Assembly (NCBI GenBank): GCA_964016985.1
Contig: OZ024831.1
Span: 19,826,195 to 19,890,194 of the forward strand
DNA: 64,000 bases
Direction of reading: 5' to 3'
Source of the DNA: Anodontia alba
Taxonomy: Eukaryota; Mollusca; Bivalvia; Lucinida; Lucinidae
Shown: positions 11,400 through 23,135 of the stretch, in pieces
Layout of the letters: each line of letters opens with the position of its first letter
Position numbering within the stretch: position 1 is the first letter of the stretch
Made by a program: the position numbers and the translations under genes
Notes under the pieces: model-generated
Told to the model about the DNA's origin: nothing
Databases searched by the model: none
What the model saw: the letters and a program-made list of their open reading frames with translations, nothing else

Positions 11400-12490
11400 C
11401 ATTTGATAAGTTCTTCGCAGATTTTTTTTCTTTTTTTTTAATCTGTACCCTTAGTATAAGTAGGTACATACTTTACCACAAGTTTTTCTCAGTAGTTTTT
11501 GAAAAAAACCTAAGCACACAGTGTGGTAATTAGGTCAAATATGATATTTCAGTCATAGTGGGCTTACAATGATTGTTTGTGCATCCACTTGAATAGTCAT
11601 GTTTTCACAGATCACCAAGGTATCCTTCTGCCACAGCCTGTTGCCAACTTCTGTCCTTCTATTAACTTGGATCTAGCTCTACCTCAGCAAAAGGTCATAT
11701 ATTTCATACTAACACTGTCTTAACTACACTTAAAAGTTTAATTTCAGTTTCACTAGAATAAGCATAAAACACAGCTATACTTGATATGCAAAAGCAAAAG
11801 ATAATTTAAAACAACTTCCTTAATGCCATCTCTTTATAATAAGTCAGATTTACAAAGCAGTGGATAGTTTAAAACACATTCCTTAATGGCATGTCCTTAA
11901 AATAAGTCAGATTTGTAATTTGTTTTGCATAACAATATGCAACCTCTCATCCCTAAATTACGGTGACATAGTCATCATTCCGAAAAGGGGATTTGATCCT
12001 CTCATCCCTAAATTATGATAACATACTCATCATTCTGAAAAGGGAATTTGATAAAACATCATAAACAGAATAGTAAACAGTGTCCACCATGAAGAGACTG
12101 CTGTAGTCTTCTCACTGTTGTCTCATCAGGATCTACATGGTTTGCCAAGGTTTATTTATAGGTAATCTAAAAGTTTTTATCAGTATATTTTAATGAAACA
12201 TGAATTTTAAATCCTTAATTTGACTTATTATGGATAAATAAATTCAGGCATATACTATTAACAAATATTTATGGTTTCAATATTGCTTCCAGAATGACTA
12301 TTTAGTAATGTAAAATTACTGCATTTTTTACAGAATGTTGCATGCTGATTACCCCATAACAAAATCTATGAAACATCGTAGAATTTTTTTAACTATCATT
12401 TATGAATACAAGAATCAACAGAAAATACTAGTATTACCTATAATTCAAACTAAATATGAAATAGCAACTATATGGAGAATAATGACAGAA
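11400..12490. other. Intergenic stretch without recognised features
   Basis: AT-rich sequence. A short direct repeat (CCTCATCCCTAAATTA... with CATCATTC) occurs twice near 11942-12050, and another pair (TTAAAACA(A/C)(A/C)TTCCTTAATG) near 11806 and 11870. I see no gene, RNA or intact element. Confidence 0.5.
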
Positions 12491-12494
12491 ATAC

Positions 12495-12690
12495 CTAATT
12501 TAGCCTATTCAGACAGCCCTAAACAAACAGTGTAGAACCAGATGAGATGCCAAAGAATGAGGCATCTAAACAGAGTCCAAACTTTGCCAGCAGTTTTTAG
12601 ATATATCAACAGGTACTAAAATGAACTTGCTCAGCTGTAGGACAAGAATGGTAAGTAGTCATGGTGTCTGAATATTTAGGGTAAATATGG
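12495..12690. mobile_element. Family B repeat, copy 2
   Basis: Contains AAACAGTGTAGAACCAGATG, the tip GCCAAAGAATGAGGC, and GTGTCTGAATATTTAGGGTA at the right end. It matches the family B consensus with decay in the palindrome. Confidence 0.55.
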
Positions 12691-12871
12691 AAGAAAAGAT
12701 ATAAAGTTTAACCCATTTTATTCTGAACAGACTCTCCCACACTAAATACTGGAAGAGTCAAAATTTAATTTAGGTATGTCAGGCTATATAATGTTTATTT
12801 TCTAGAGAAAAAGGCCAAACTATTTGCAAACTGTGGAGACCCTGATCAGAAGCTGTGTTCAGCAGTGTCTG

Positions 12872-14138
12872 CAGGGCTCGGGAAATATTGAAAAATGAAT
12901 TGGTCCAGCCAATGACGTCATCACCTAATTTCCATAGGACAAAAATTTGATACCTGTCACAAAAACTAATGACAATAAGCGAAGTCCTATGAATTAATCC
13001 CGATTTCCGTACAATGGTAGTACATTGTTGCGTTTGGTGGAGTTCTTGGTTTCAAACATTTTAAGACATTCAGCAATGCATGTAAAAGCAAATACAAGAC
13101 TAGAACTTGTTCGTAGGCAAAGCTGACATGATAGAAGACATCATACTTGATTGACAGGTGGACAGGGGAGACAACCTGATATGGCTGAGAGTATAATTAC
13201 CGGGACCATATACAAGACAAGACAAGACTCCGGGACAAGAATTGTTGTTTGTGCTACCTATCATGTAAAATGGGAAAGAAAAAAACATAAAAATACGAAA
13301 TGTACTTATGAATCATAAGTGTTCATAAGCATTCCCGGTCATTCACGGGGTGTTGAGAATATTAGAAACATGCTCCTAAAAGTCGCAAGGAAAGCATATT
13401 CTCATTGATCTCGCCACATATTTGTAAGCAAAACAGATTTCTTTTTAACTATCAAAACATCAAACACATCAAAGAGTAATAGCGCCCAAAGCTAATTACA
13501 ATGTACTTTCACACGACCACTGTAATCTCGTGAGTTTCGAGATAATGCGATGAACTACGAGATCTCAGGTAATTTGTTTACACAACTTGATGTTTGTTTG
13601 TGTTGAGGTTTTACGGCCCAGTCAACCCAATGGGGTCATGTCGAGCGCGGTCAGTTTACCTAACCACACATTTACTGGGCAGGCTTAGTCCTCTAAGCGG
13701 TTAACCAGTATTGTGCACATTCTTTCGCCAGAAACTGACAACTGCCCTTCTTGAATCAGCGGAAGGGAGAGAATGACCGTAGAATATATTTCATGATCAA
13801 TCTCCATGAAAGAATGTTGCCGACCTCGGCGGGGGTTGAAACCGCGACCTCCTGGTCTCCAGTCGGACGGCGCATCCAACTGAGCCACCGAGGCCGGCTT
13901 ACACAACTTGACTCGAGGCAATTATTGGATTAGTCATGTGTAATTAACGGATTGACATCTGAGCTAGGTAAGTTTAGAATTTGAGAATATCCTAAACATC
14001 TGACAGAATCGGAGAAAATTTTCTAAGTATTGGGCCAGTATGGGACCAATTTTTTTGGGCTTTGGACTGTTTCCTATCGGTCCCAATTTCTGAATTTTGG
14101 TCTGGGACCTAAAGAAATCCAGTTTTCCCCGAGCCCTG
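12872..14138. mobile_element. hAT-like non-autonomous transposon
   Basis: 1,267 bp with inverted ends CAGGGCTCGGG and CCCGAGCCCTG and a perfect 8-bp target duplication AGTGTCTG (12864-12871 and 14139-14146). The CAGGG start and 8-bp duplication are hAT-superfamily features. No transposase frame remains. It carries a nested SINE (13591-13898) and other non-coding sequence. Confidence 0.8.
13591..13898 (-). mobile_element. SINE S1 nested in the hAT-like element
   Basis: 308 bp, complete. On the minus strand, A box (GTGGCTCAGTTGG) and B box (GGTTTCAACCC) lie near the 13898 end, and the tail with CTCAACACAAACAAACA lies at the 13591 end. A perfect 13-bp target duplication, TTACACAACTTGA, flanks it (13578-13590 and 13899-13911), typical of LINE-mediated insertion. 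It is the innermost of three nested elements. Confidence 0.88.
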
Positions 14139-14338
14139 AGTGTCTGATCTGGGTCTGCACTTTGCCTATTACCTTTTAGCAGTATCCAGAATACAATGGT
14201 TTAAGCAAATTTTGAATGTAATCTAAAGTTTGTTGCAGATTTTTTTTTCTTATTTTGCCCCAAAACAGTGCTTAGTACCTCAATAACACTACCATAATTA
14301 CCCTAAATATTCATACACTTTAACTCCTTACCCTACTG

Positions 14339-14587
14339 AGCCCAGTTGTTCAAAGCTAACGATGTCATTAGTTAACGATTCGTTAAAATTTACATCAAGT
14401 GATACGCAAATATGCTGAAATTTTTTGCTGAAAAAATGTGAGTAGCTTTTGCAGTGCAGTGCAAAAGCTACTCACATTTTTTTCAGCAAAAAATATCAGC
14501 ATATTGTATATTGAATCCGCTAAAATAGTTAACGAAATGACCCTTAAGGAGCTTGTTAAGCTAACGACGCTTTGAACAACTGGGCCC
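14339..14587. mobile_element. Hairpin MITE, family D, copy 2
   Basis: The ends CCCAGTTGTTCAAAGC and AACAACTGGGCCC are both intact. The palindrome GTGAGTAGCTTTTGCA has a GTGCAGTGC tip, different from the AAATGC tip of other copies. It lies downstream of the TMEM245 stop, so probably in the 3' UTR or just beyond. Confidence 0.75.
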
Positions 14588-14589
14588 TG

Positions 14590-14946
14590 ATCCTCAACTC
14601 TGAGCAACTTCATGTGTCAAAAAATTACCTTTTGAATGGCAAATAGTGCAGACTATAATCAAACTGCTCCTAAAAGGAGCAGTTTGATTATAGTCTGCAC
14701 TATTTGCACAGGCACATCTGTCCAAATACTTAGAGTAAATACAATATCTCCTTGAAGAAATACAATGTATAGTGAAATACAAGTCCCCTTTCCTGGGGAT
14801 AAAAGGATCTTTAACATGCTGTGTATTAATTAATTTCTGCCTGCAGTAAACTAAAGATTCACAAAAGGCTACAGAAAACTGACATCTTTCCAAGAGATGC
14901 TGCCAAGGAAATAGGGTCGTGGATTTTCACATCTTAACTTCCCAGA
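14590..14946 (-). other. TMEM245: TMEM245 3' UTR candidate
   Basis: Sequence immediately after the TGA stop on the minus strand. It contains a perfect hairpin of family-B type (TGGCAAATAGTGCAGACT ... AGTCTGCACTATTTGC, 14637-14708). No clear AATAAA signal is seen in this short stretch, so the transcript may run further. Confidence 0.4.
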
Positions 14947-14965
14947 TCACATGAGACTCTGAGAT
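14947..14965 (-). CDS. TMEM245: TMEM245 terminal coding exon, stop codon
   Basis: 19 coding bases. The first A completes an Arg codon with the two bases left by the previous exon, followed by SQSLM and a TGA stop. The acceptor is preceded by a strong pyrimidine tract on the coding strand. The C-terminus (SPSFQRSQSLM) is shorter than the vertebrate tail as I remember it. The exon continues into 3' UTR at lower coordinates. I cannot place the polyadenylation site. Confidence 0.7.
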
Positions 14966-15033
14966 CTGAAAAAGAAAGAAAAAAATATGCCATTATACCA
15001 AGTTTTATACAGCATACAAGATCTATCTCCTCA

Positions 15034-15125
15034 GAGGAACACAATGCATGCACGCATGCATGCACATGCATGCACACATGCATGCATACACACACACATG
15101 TATGCATGCGCACACACACACACAC
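15034..15125. repeat. GCATGC/ACAC simple repeat
   Basis: Alternating purine-pyrimidine low-complexity run (CATGCACGCATGCATGC ... ACACACACAC) inside the last TMEM245 intron. It has Z-DNA-forming character. Confidence 0.85.
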
Positions 15126-15802
15126 TGATAATCCCTAGTGGATAAAATTTTGATTGTAATAAAAAGCTTTTGATACTTTGATCAAAACAGTCTGTTCCAT
15201 CTTTAATACATTTTTAGAAAATGACATCAACATTTTCCTCATACAAAAGTATATGAAAGCAAATTTGACCTTGGCATAAAAAAGTCAAAAGTCAAAGTAG
15301 GATCATTATTTGAACAAACTTGGAAGACCTTACATCCCCAATGCTATATACCAAGACCCAGCTTCAAGGCTTTCTTGGGTCTGGGGAAGATTTATATTTG
15401 TTTTTATCATATACAGGCATGGTGGCCATCTCAGCTGACAGAGTGTGGCCATTTGAATAAATTGTTTCACCTACCCAAGGAGGTGACACATGCGATTTGA
15501 TTAAAACTGGCCCTGCAGTTTCAGAGAAGAAGTTGGTTAAAGAGTTGGACAACAATTGACGGATGCCAGACGATGAATAAAATTAAATGACAATAGCTCA
15601 CCCTTTAGCCTCTGGCTTAAGGGAGCTAAAGATATTTCAGCATGTCGCCAGCTGCAATTTTGCATGGTGTTTTAAAGGTTAAAAGCAATGAAGTGTCAAT
15701 TTCTGTCTTTGGGGAAAAATAAAAAAAAACAACGACAAATATCAATCACTTGTTGACAGATAATTTTACCTGTTATGACGTCAAGGTGAGAGGTGAGAGT
15801 TA

Positions 15803-15973
<171 letters not shown>

Positions 15974-16052
15974 TCAAGTTATCGTTTCTCCAGACAAAGT
16001 GTTTTTTTTTTGTTTTGTTTTTTTTTGTTTTTTTCAACTGAAAAGTATTGAA

Positions 16053-16190
16053 ATTTTTCTTATTTCTCCATGAAAACATAATATGTTTCTCAATGAGGCA
16101 CTTCTAATGAGTACCCACAACATATGTTTTCATGAAGAAATAAGAAAAATATTATGTGGATATCCCCTCTTATCTGGAGCTATGTAAAAC
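16053..16190. mobile_element. Hairpin MITE, family E, copy 1
   Basis: Arms CTTATTTCTCCATGAAAACAT and its inverse around GAGGCACTTCTAATGAGTAC. It ends CTTATCTGGAGCTATG. One arm is partly eroded. It lies in the TMEM245 intron, within 100 bp of the exon at 15807-15962. Confidence 0.6.
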
Positions 16191-16589
16191 AGGAAAATCA
16201 ATTTCAGCTAAAACTATAAAACCTTTTTTTTTAGCAATGAATATGAACAAATGCAAAGGAAAACACACACACAAAAATACTGACATACAAGAACAACGAA
16301 TGCCCAGTCTGAGCATACTACTTGCCTTAAGTATTGACATACATACAGGCTGGTGCGTGCCTTCATTGTCTGCAGGTAGCATTTTGTATGTTTTGCTACA
16401 GGCTGTCTAACATGAGCCTTAACTTGAGATCATGCAGTACCTTAAGACATGTGCATCCAGCAAGAATCAGAGCAGTCTGTGCACCCATGCAATCCTGTCA
16501 TTGTCTTCATTAGGCTCTGTAATGCCTAATGATCCTGGACTTTTTCAGTCTGACAGAAGACTCATCAGACTGTATGTATGTATGTATTT

Positions 16590-16877
16590 GTTTGTGTTGA
16601 GGTTTGACTGCCCAATCAACCTAATGGGGTCCATGTCAAGTGCGGCAGGTTTTGCCTAACCACACTTTTACAGAGCAGACTTAGTCCTCTGAGTGGTTAA
16701 CCAGTATTGTGCACATTTTTTTGCCAGAAACTGACAACTGCCCTTCTTGAATCAGAGGAAGGGAGAAAATATTTCATGATCAATCTCAACAAAAGTATGT
16801 TGGCAACTCAGCAGGAGTCAAACCCACAACCTCCTGATCTTCAGTTGGAGGCATATCCATTTGGGGCACCGAGGATG
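16590..16877 (-). mobile_element. SINE S1, decayed copy
   Basis: Tail GTGTTGAGGTTTGACTGCCC, body with CTGACAACTGCCCTTCTTGA, and a weakened tRNA-like head near 16800-16877. Many C-to-T type differences from the copies at 3880 and 13591 suggest an old insertion. Confidence 0.75.
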
Positions 16878-16906
16878 TATCATAGGTCTAGATAAGAGTG
16901 GGTATC

Positions 16907-17042
16907 AGATAAATATTTTTCTTATTTCTCCACAAAAACATATGTTGTGGGTACTCATTAGAAGCGCCTCAAGGCACTTCTAATGAGTATCCACAACATA
17001 TGTTATTGTGGAGAAATAAGAAAAATATCAATGCTTTTGAAT
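16907..17042. mobile_element. Hairpin MITE, family E, copy 2
   Basis: A near-perfect foldback: ATATTTTTCTTATTTCTCC ... CATATGTTGTGGGTACTCAT on one side and the inverse on the other, with a short CGCCTCAAGGC tip. Confidence 0.7.
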
Positions 17043-18034
17043 TGAAAAAAAGCATCTTATCAAGAACGATGTGCAGGCTGATCCGATTCCTCACTGGGTA
17101 CACATGTCATAAGGTCAGTTTCTCATCTTGTCACTCATTCAATTTACTTTAGGCTACCAAATTTAAATATAAGGCAACATCATAAAACACATGCAGGAAT
17201 TAGTTATCATTCAACTTTTACCATCTCCCTATAAAAAGCCACTGTTCTGATTCTCAGAGTCTCAGTTTCTCATATATTCAAACTCTCATCAGCCAATTCC
17301 CTACAACAGCCAATTTTAAACCTTCCCAATATTAGTGTTGCAGGAATATGTTTCATTCTAACTGTACACTGGAGACAATATAAATGAAATGTCAAGTACT
17401 ATTCTACTTTCTGTGAAGAGTTAGAAAAATATCACATCTACTCATTTCTCTTTAATCTTAAAGTGGCATTTACGACAGCTGCAGTCAACATTCTAATCTA
17501 CTTTTCTGAGAAAACAAGGCTTTGACAAAAAAACAAATATTGTAAGTACCGGTACTCATTAGAAGCACTTAGCAGATGATTTAGATGAAACGTCAAGCCT
17601 TACTTTCTCTGAATGCAGTCTGCTACAACTCTGACTGGCATTTTAAGGGTCAATATAACAGTTATCACTCCTAAAATATAGCAGTAAGCAGCATAAGTTT
17701 TGTCATATTTAACAACACAGGTGAAAGATATATTTCAAGAAAGAATAATACAATGAGATGTGAAGGAAGGACCGCTGTCTCTCTCTTTCTCTCTTTGTCT
17801 GTCTCTTATATGTATATGGTTTATACTATACCCACAATAAATGCTCAAAATTACTCAAATAATGTAAATGTAAACAGAACTGAGGTAAAACAGAAATAAA
17901 ACATATACTGAATATCATATTTAAAAGATGCACAATATTTGCATATGATGTAACAAGAATTGTAGATGCCAAATTTGATGCTGGTACTGAAAACGGGAGG
18001 TGGTGGTCACTGATGAGTCTTATTTTTGCAACTA

Positions 18035-18369
18035 CAGTCGACTCTCGTTATCTCGAACTCCAAGGGATTCTATGAAACACTTCGAGATATCCGTACTTCG
18101 ACATATCAGATTTGCGGAACTGAGGAAAACATTTAATCGAACAACCACCTTTAACAGAATGAATATGTAATTTGACTCCTACAAGTTAGAGATATATTGA
18201 AAATATTGTGGAAAAGAGGAGAAATTGCTCCTAAGGAGCAATTTCTCCTCTTTTCCACAATATTTTGTTGCCTGTTGGTAGATCTCTGTGTTATAACAGG
18301 GACCACATTTTCACTTCTAGATAAACGGTTATTCGAGATAAGCGAGTTCGAGATAACGAGAGTCGACTG
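18035..18369. mobile_element. pogo-like MITE with CAGTCGAC ends
   Basis: 335 bp bounded by TA. Inverted ends read CAGTCGACTCTCGTTATCTC and GAGATAACGAGAGTCGACTG, with subterminal CTTCGAGATATCCGTACTTC motifs. It has a perfect central hairpin (GAGGAGAAATTGCTCC / GGAGCAATTTCTCC). Termini of this sort are typical of pogo/Tigger-related elements. Confidence 0.75.
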
Positions 18370-18595
18370 TATTTACAAGAAACTTGCTTGTATAACTGAA
18401 CTGACAGATTCTGAACATGTAGTCATGTAGCTATATGTGAACCTGACCAATTATGTAAAATGCATCTGCAATGTTTTGTATGTAAATTTACACATTTGTC
18501 TTTTAATTGATGTGTGTTATCTTTTCACTCAACTTGGTCTATTCAGTTAAAGTAACAAACTTGAAAATGCATAAACAATAAAACACAATACCATA

Positions 18596-18795
18596 TTTAT
18601 TCTCAATATTCAAAAGGATTGGCCCGAGCAAATGTGCAGACCCAGATCAGATGCTGCACAATAGGGAATATAGGATCTGACCAGGGTTTACACTGTTTGC
18701 CACTTATCCCTCAGTTTTTACTCATCAACAGGTAGTAAGATGGATCTGTTCAAATTTTAGGAAAAGTATGATAAGGTATGAACATGTCCACATTT
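18596..18795. mobile_element. Family B repeat, copy 3
   Basis: Contains GTGCAGACCCAGATCAGATG, GGGTTTACACTGTTTGCCAC and the CATCAACAGGTAGTAAGATGG segment. The left end, ACCATATTTATTCTCAATATT, matches the family B terminus with changes. Confidence 0.55.
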
Positions 18796-18826
18796 TTTCG
18801 GTAAAAATGTAACATAAACTGAAAAA

Positions 18827-19012
18827 TTAACTCTAGTCCTGCTGAGCCCGGATATGTCCTGCCTTTGCAAACAGTGTAGTTCCAGATCTAGATCTGCACT
18901 GTTTGCCATTAAGTATTTGAATTTATAGCAACAATCTGCATCAAGTAATCTGATTGGCTGAAAATTAGAAGGGAGTGTGGCATCTTAATTTATCCAGCAG
19001 GACAAGGGTTAA
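18827..19012. mobile_element. Family A MITE, copy 9, short palindrome
   Basis: TTAA-bounded, but the GATCAGTTGGCTTC stem is lost. The palindrome is reduced to CAGATCTAGATCTG and is still self-complementary, so the shortening removed both arms symmetrically. Confidence 0.75.
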
Positions 19013-19930
19013 AAGGAAATAAATACTTTTACCCACAGTAAGGTCTGTCAATGGTAAATAGTAAGAAGATTAAGGAGTTTGAATATGTATAACATCAGAC
19101 TGCTAATCATATGTGAAAAATAGACATTTATAGTAATTTTTTAACATTTTTCCTGGATGAACTAGGATATGTACTGAAAAAGCTCTTGTGATTTCTCTTA
19201 TTTTTCCAGGCAAACATAATGCTGTAACATCTGTGAGAATTCTATCAGTGAGAAAGTTCTAATATAAGATGTTTTATATTCTTTGGAGAAATAAGAAAAC
19301 TATTCATCTTAATATCTGGTATACTCGAATGCTACGGTATCCTAGTTCATTTTTTTCTTACACATTTTTATATCTCTGTATAAAAGACCAAGTGATTCTC
19401 AATCAAACTTGTAATAATAATAATAAACACAGAGAGAGTGTCTGGCTTGCACTAAACATCACTTTGGATCTGTATCTAATATAAGACCATTCATATACTA
19501 TGGAGACATAAATTTGTGATTTTTTACCTCAACATCAGTTGGTGGGAAAGGGGATAGGAGGACTTTTTTTAGAGTGAAACATTTCTAGTCTATAACCTTG
19601 ACCCTACGGTCTCTGGTAGGGTATAGGGCAGATTTAGGATTGCATTAAAGATAACCTTGTATCAATATCTAACAAAAGTCCATGTATAAATGAGCATCCA
19701 GGAATTGAAGATCTTTAAAAATCTTAATATAAAATTTTAATGTGACAGTTGTGGGCATTAATGCCATAATAAATGTGAGCACCAGAGAAATTCAATAACT
19801 AAGTATTTCCACAGACAGACCTCAGCAATCAATGTAGACCCAGGTCAGACACCACAGTCTACACTATTTGCCATCCCTCCAGCAGTTCCAGATACATCAG
19901 CAGGTAGCCAAAATGATGGTGTTCAGATCT

Positions 19931-20175
19931 GGGCCCAGTTGTTCAAAGTGTCGTTAGCTTAACAAACTCGTTAGTGGACAAAATGTTAATTGTTCTAATA
20001 AGTACAATATCTAATTCACAGGTATTTTTCTGAAAAAATGTGAGTAGCTTTTGCAAATGCAAAAGCTACTCACATTTTTTCAGCAAAACATATTAGCGTA
20101 TATGCCATATTTGATGATCAAAGATTTAACGATTCATTCACTAACGACATCGTTGGTTTTGAACAACTGGGCCCT
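19931..20175. mobile_element. Hairpin MITE, family D, copy 3
   Basis: The best-preserved family D copy: GGGCCCAGTTGTTCAAAG and AACAACTGGGCCC ends, and the palindrome GTGAGTAGCTTTTGCAAATG. It lies in the TMEM245 intron, 337 bp below the exon at 20512. Confidence 0.8.
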
Positions 20176-20261
20176 GGTCTTCATATTTCATAAGTTTTGG
20201 TTTGGCCGCAAAGATATTAGATGTGCATTGGGGGAAACCCAGCTATATCTAATGTGTGATT

Positions 20262-20475
20262 ACCATATTTACCCTAAATATTGTGACACCTTTCCTTACT
20301 ATACTGGTCCTAAAATTTGAACATGTTCATACTGTTACCTGTTAATATCTAAAATCTGTTGCATGAGTAGCAAACAGTATGGACCCTGTTCAGATGCCCC
20401 ATTTTGTGGCATCTGATCTGGGTCTACACTGTTTGCTCAGGCCCGCCTGTCTCAATACTTAGGTGAAGAAGTACA
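20262..20475. mobile_element. Family B repeat, copy 4
   Basis: Left end ACCATATTTACCCTAAATATT; core CCATTTTGTGGCATCTGATC and GGGTCTACACTGTTTGCTCA; right end GTCTCAATACTTAGG. It ends 36 bp short of the donor of the exon at 20512. Confidence 0.6.
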
Positions 20476-20511
20476 GGCAAGCTGAAAGTGAAAACAATAG
20501 ACTGTGCTTAC

Positions 20512-20686
20512 CCTTTAATCTCACTGTATATTGCAGTATCTACAATGTAGACTGGTACAAAATGGCAAACAAGAAGTAGGACGGCAAGAAAGAACCTATC
20601 CTGTACCAGCCATAACTCCAGTACTGCCGGTATTGCTGCTAGGTATGTCCCAACAAATGGTATGGCAGCAAATATTGCAGCCAAGG
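20512..20686 (-). CDS. TMEM245: TMEM245 exon (AI-2E core, PFVGTYLAAIPAV)
   Basis: 175-nt exon: two bases, 57 codons, two bases. It encodes LAAIFAAIPFVGTYLAAIPA followed by VLELWLVQDRFFLAVLLL and HFVPVYIVDTAIYSEIKG. The P-x-(V/L)-G-T motif followed by an Ala/Pro-rich helix is the hallmark of AI-2E family proteins, and VDTAIYS is specific to TMEM245. At least two membrane helices lie here. The GTAAGC donor and TTTTTCAG acceptor are clear. Confidence 0.95.
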
Positions 20687-20789
20687 CTGAAAAAGAGAAA
20701 ATTACTTTTCAAAATCTCTAGCAATAGTACAAAGAAAAGCTGTCGAAAGACAGCATAGCTTGCCTGAATCACGCCTGCCTCTAAAAACT

Positions 20790-21300
20790 TTAACCAAAAG
20801 CAAATAATTTTTTTCGAAGTCCAAGTCTGTGTCCTTGACCTCAAAGTCATGTGGATGGGGTTGGTACAAGATAAAACTTCAGACCAGTATCCAACATCAG
20901 GGCAAGTATGAACATTTTTTTTTTTTTGATTTGGGTTTTACGGCCCTTTCAAGAATATTTCACATATCGAGCCGATCGTTCATCGAAAGTGGGCGAAAAC
21001 CGGAGAACCCGGAGAAAAACCACCTGACCATCCGTAAGCAGAACTTGGCTTTCCCACATATGACCCGAGCGAGGCTCGAACCACAGCGGTGAGAAACCTA
21101 ATGGATTAAGAGTCAACTCTCTTATCCACTAGGCTACGGGGGCCCGCACAAGTATGAACTACTTCCATCCAGAGGTTCAGGAGATATAGCCTTTTAAAAA
21201 TATTAACTGCGCCAACACCAATGCCAACACCAAGACCAATGCCGTGTTGACATCTATAGCTCTACCTGTTCTTTTGTACAGGTGAGCTAAAAATAAAAAT
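20790..21300. mobile_element. pearl/Helentron-like remnant with terminal hairpin
   Basis: Sequence of the kind 'CCTTGACCTCAAAGTCATG' followed downstream by AACACCAATGCCAACACC. It ends in the hairpin TAGCTCTACCTGTTC / TACAGGTGAGCTA (about 21257-21290). A 3' terminal hairpin and lack of inverted ends suggest a Helitron-type non-autonomous element. It is interrupted by the SINE at 20914-21148. Confidence 0.45.
20914..21148 (-). mobile_element. tRNA-derived SINE (family S2)
   Basis: 235 bp, different from S1. On the minus strand it has a tRNA-like head with A box (TAGCCTAGTGGATAA) and B box (GGTTCGAGCC). The body contains CTCCGGGTTCTCCGG and the tail GGGCCGTAAAACCCAAATC ends in an A-run. A perfect 11-bp target duplication, CAAGTATGAAC, lies at 20903-20913 and 21149-21159. 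The tail shares GGCCGTAAAACC with S1. Confidence 0.88.
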
Positions 21301-21344
21301 ACAACACTAATAATAATAGAAGCATAGTCTAGAAGAGAACATTT

Positions 21345-21557
21345 TTAACCCTTGTTCTGCTGAACCCTGATATACCTTGCCTTTGCAAACAGTTTAGATC
21401 CAGATTAGTTGGCTTCTGAAGAAGCCAACTGATCTGGATCTGCACAGTTTGCCATTCAGTATGTGAATTTATATCAACAACCTGGATCATAAATCTGATT
21501 GGTTGTAAATTAGAAGTGGGAGTGGTATCTCAATTTATTGAGCATGACAAGGGTTAA
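21345..21557. mobile_element. Family A MITE, copy 10
   Basis: TTAA-bounded, hairpin-first orientation, with single changes in the palindrome (AGTTTAGATCCAGATTAG). Both termini are recognisable. Confidence 0.78.
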
Positions 21558-22142
21558 AGAACCATAAAATATTATAATTCTGAAGTTAAACAAGAAGACC
21601 ATAATGTTCCTGTGTCACTCACCTGTGAACTTATGATAAATGGTATGTAGCACTGGGGCACTGAAGAGCAAAATTTTGATACCAAGAAAAAATGCTTTTG
21701 TCACCGTGAGCATTCTTACTAGTTTCATAAAAAATGCTTTAGTGATTTTACATAGAAATGTATAAGGAAGCAAATTTGAACTTACTCTCAAAAGCTTTTC
21801 TGGTTCAGGAGGAGATGATTTTTAACCCTTAAAATGCCAAAAAAACCTGCATCTGAAAATGTTGTCTGTTTATGTCGTCTGTTGAATATTCTTGCAAACT
21901 TTTCAAACCTATTTTTGCATATAGGCCTTTAGGAGCAGTCTGATCTGGGTCCACACTGTTTGGAACAATGACTTTTAAAGTAACCGGCACTGAGAAGGCA
22001 ATGCAGATGACAATTGTTGTGATTGGCGCTTTAAGGGTTAACTATTTTAAAAATATATGGACATGGTGGTAATTTTTGATCGATGGACTGTAATTACTGG
22101 AACAAACTTCCATATAAGGCAGCTCCATATGAATTTTTCTGT

Positions 22143-22222
22143 GAAAAACTAAAATGGTTATTAATTTTTATGCAGAATGGTTATTAATTTTTATGCAGAA
22201 TGGTTATTAATTTTTATGCAGA
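22143..22222. repeat. Short tandem repeat, ~28-bp unit
   Basis: Three tandem copies of AATGGTTATTAATTTTTATG plus CAGA, in the TMEM245 intron just 3' of the exon at 22394. Confidence 0.85.
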
Positions 22223-22343
22223 TAAACTGGGATGTCTAGAAGTGTATTTACTTCTGATGGTATGTTAAAAGATGGCTAAAATTCTAACAGTGGTACTCTT
22301 GAATGAAGATTTTCTTCAGCCCAGCCATAAATAAACATGTCTA

Positions 22344-22553
<210 letters not shown>

Positions 22554-22799
22554 TCAGATATAGGTAGGTTTCCCATAATCCCTCTGGACAGACCAAAAAT
22601 TATGAAAGGTGAAGATGAGTTTTGGAGAGCTTTCGACAGCATCACTTTTGTCTTTTGTGGCCCCTTCACCACTTATTGTATGCTGCTGTATTTACCTCAA
22701 CTCTTTACCATACGTGTTCTATTTTTTTCTTTTATTACTCTTTACCATACTTGTTCTAATATTTGAAAATCTTCATTGTGGCTACCTGATGATATATCT

Positions 22800-23135
22800 A
22801 GAACTATTGGATGTGTGGCAAACAGTGTAGTTTCGGTGAAATCTGATTTTGGTCTACATTATTTGTTCTGATTTTGGTCTACATTGTTTGCTAGGGCCTG
22901 TCTGTCCAAATATTTAAGATAGTAGGGTAAGTGTCCTAAAATTTTAAAGAATAAAATGTCTCACAAAATGACATATGCAAACAGTGCAGACCCAGATCAG
23001 AAAAATCTTAAAGGAGCAGTCTGATCAGGGTCTACACTGTTTGCCATTCCACTAAGAATTTTAAGAAACAGCTGCATAATAGCAAAATTTAGGCCAAAAT
23101 ATTATGGTGTTCGAAATTTTAGGACATTTACCGTA
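22800..23135. mobile_element. Family B-like repeats, partial
   Basis: Contains GCAAACAGTGCAGACCCAGA, the tip CTTAAAGGAGCAGTCTGATC, and TGTCCTAAAATTTTAAAG / AAATTTTAGGACATTTACCG ends. Two partly overlapping units seem to be present. Confidence 0.45.

Larger units (their letters stand above)
12708..14204. mobile_element. Family C MITE, copy 2, split by a hAT-like element
   Basis: The left part (12708-12871) runs from TTAACCCATTTTATTC to GCAGTGTCTG. The right part (14139-14204) resumes at AGTGTCTGATCTGGGTCTGC and ends in a decayed ACAATGGTTTAA. The 8-bp AGTGTCTG is duplicated on each side of the insert. Without the insert this is an ordinary family C unit. Confidence 0.75.

Noticed and set aside
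13685..13898. Apparent tRNA genes (A and B boxes) at several SINE loci
   Set aside because: The boxes belong to tRNA-derived SINE heads: the cloverleaf is incomplete, a ~200-bp body follows, and target duplications flank the whole unit.
14934..15125. Cysteine-rich 63-residue minus-strand open frame
   Set aside because: Translation of the GCATGC/ACAC low-complexity run. It overlaps the true last TMEM245 exon in another frame.
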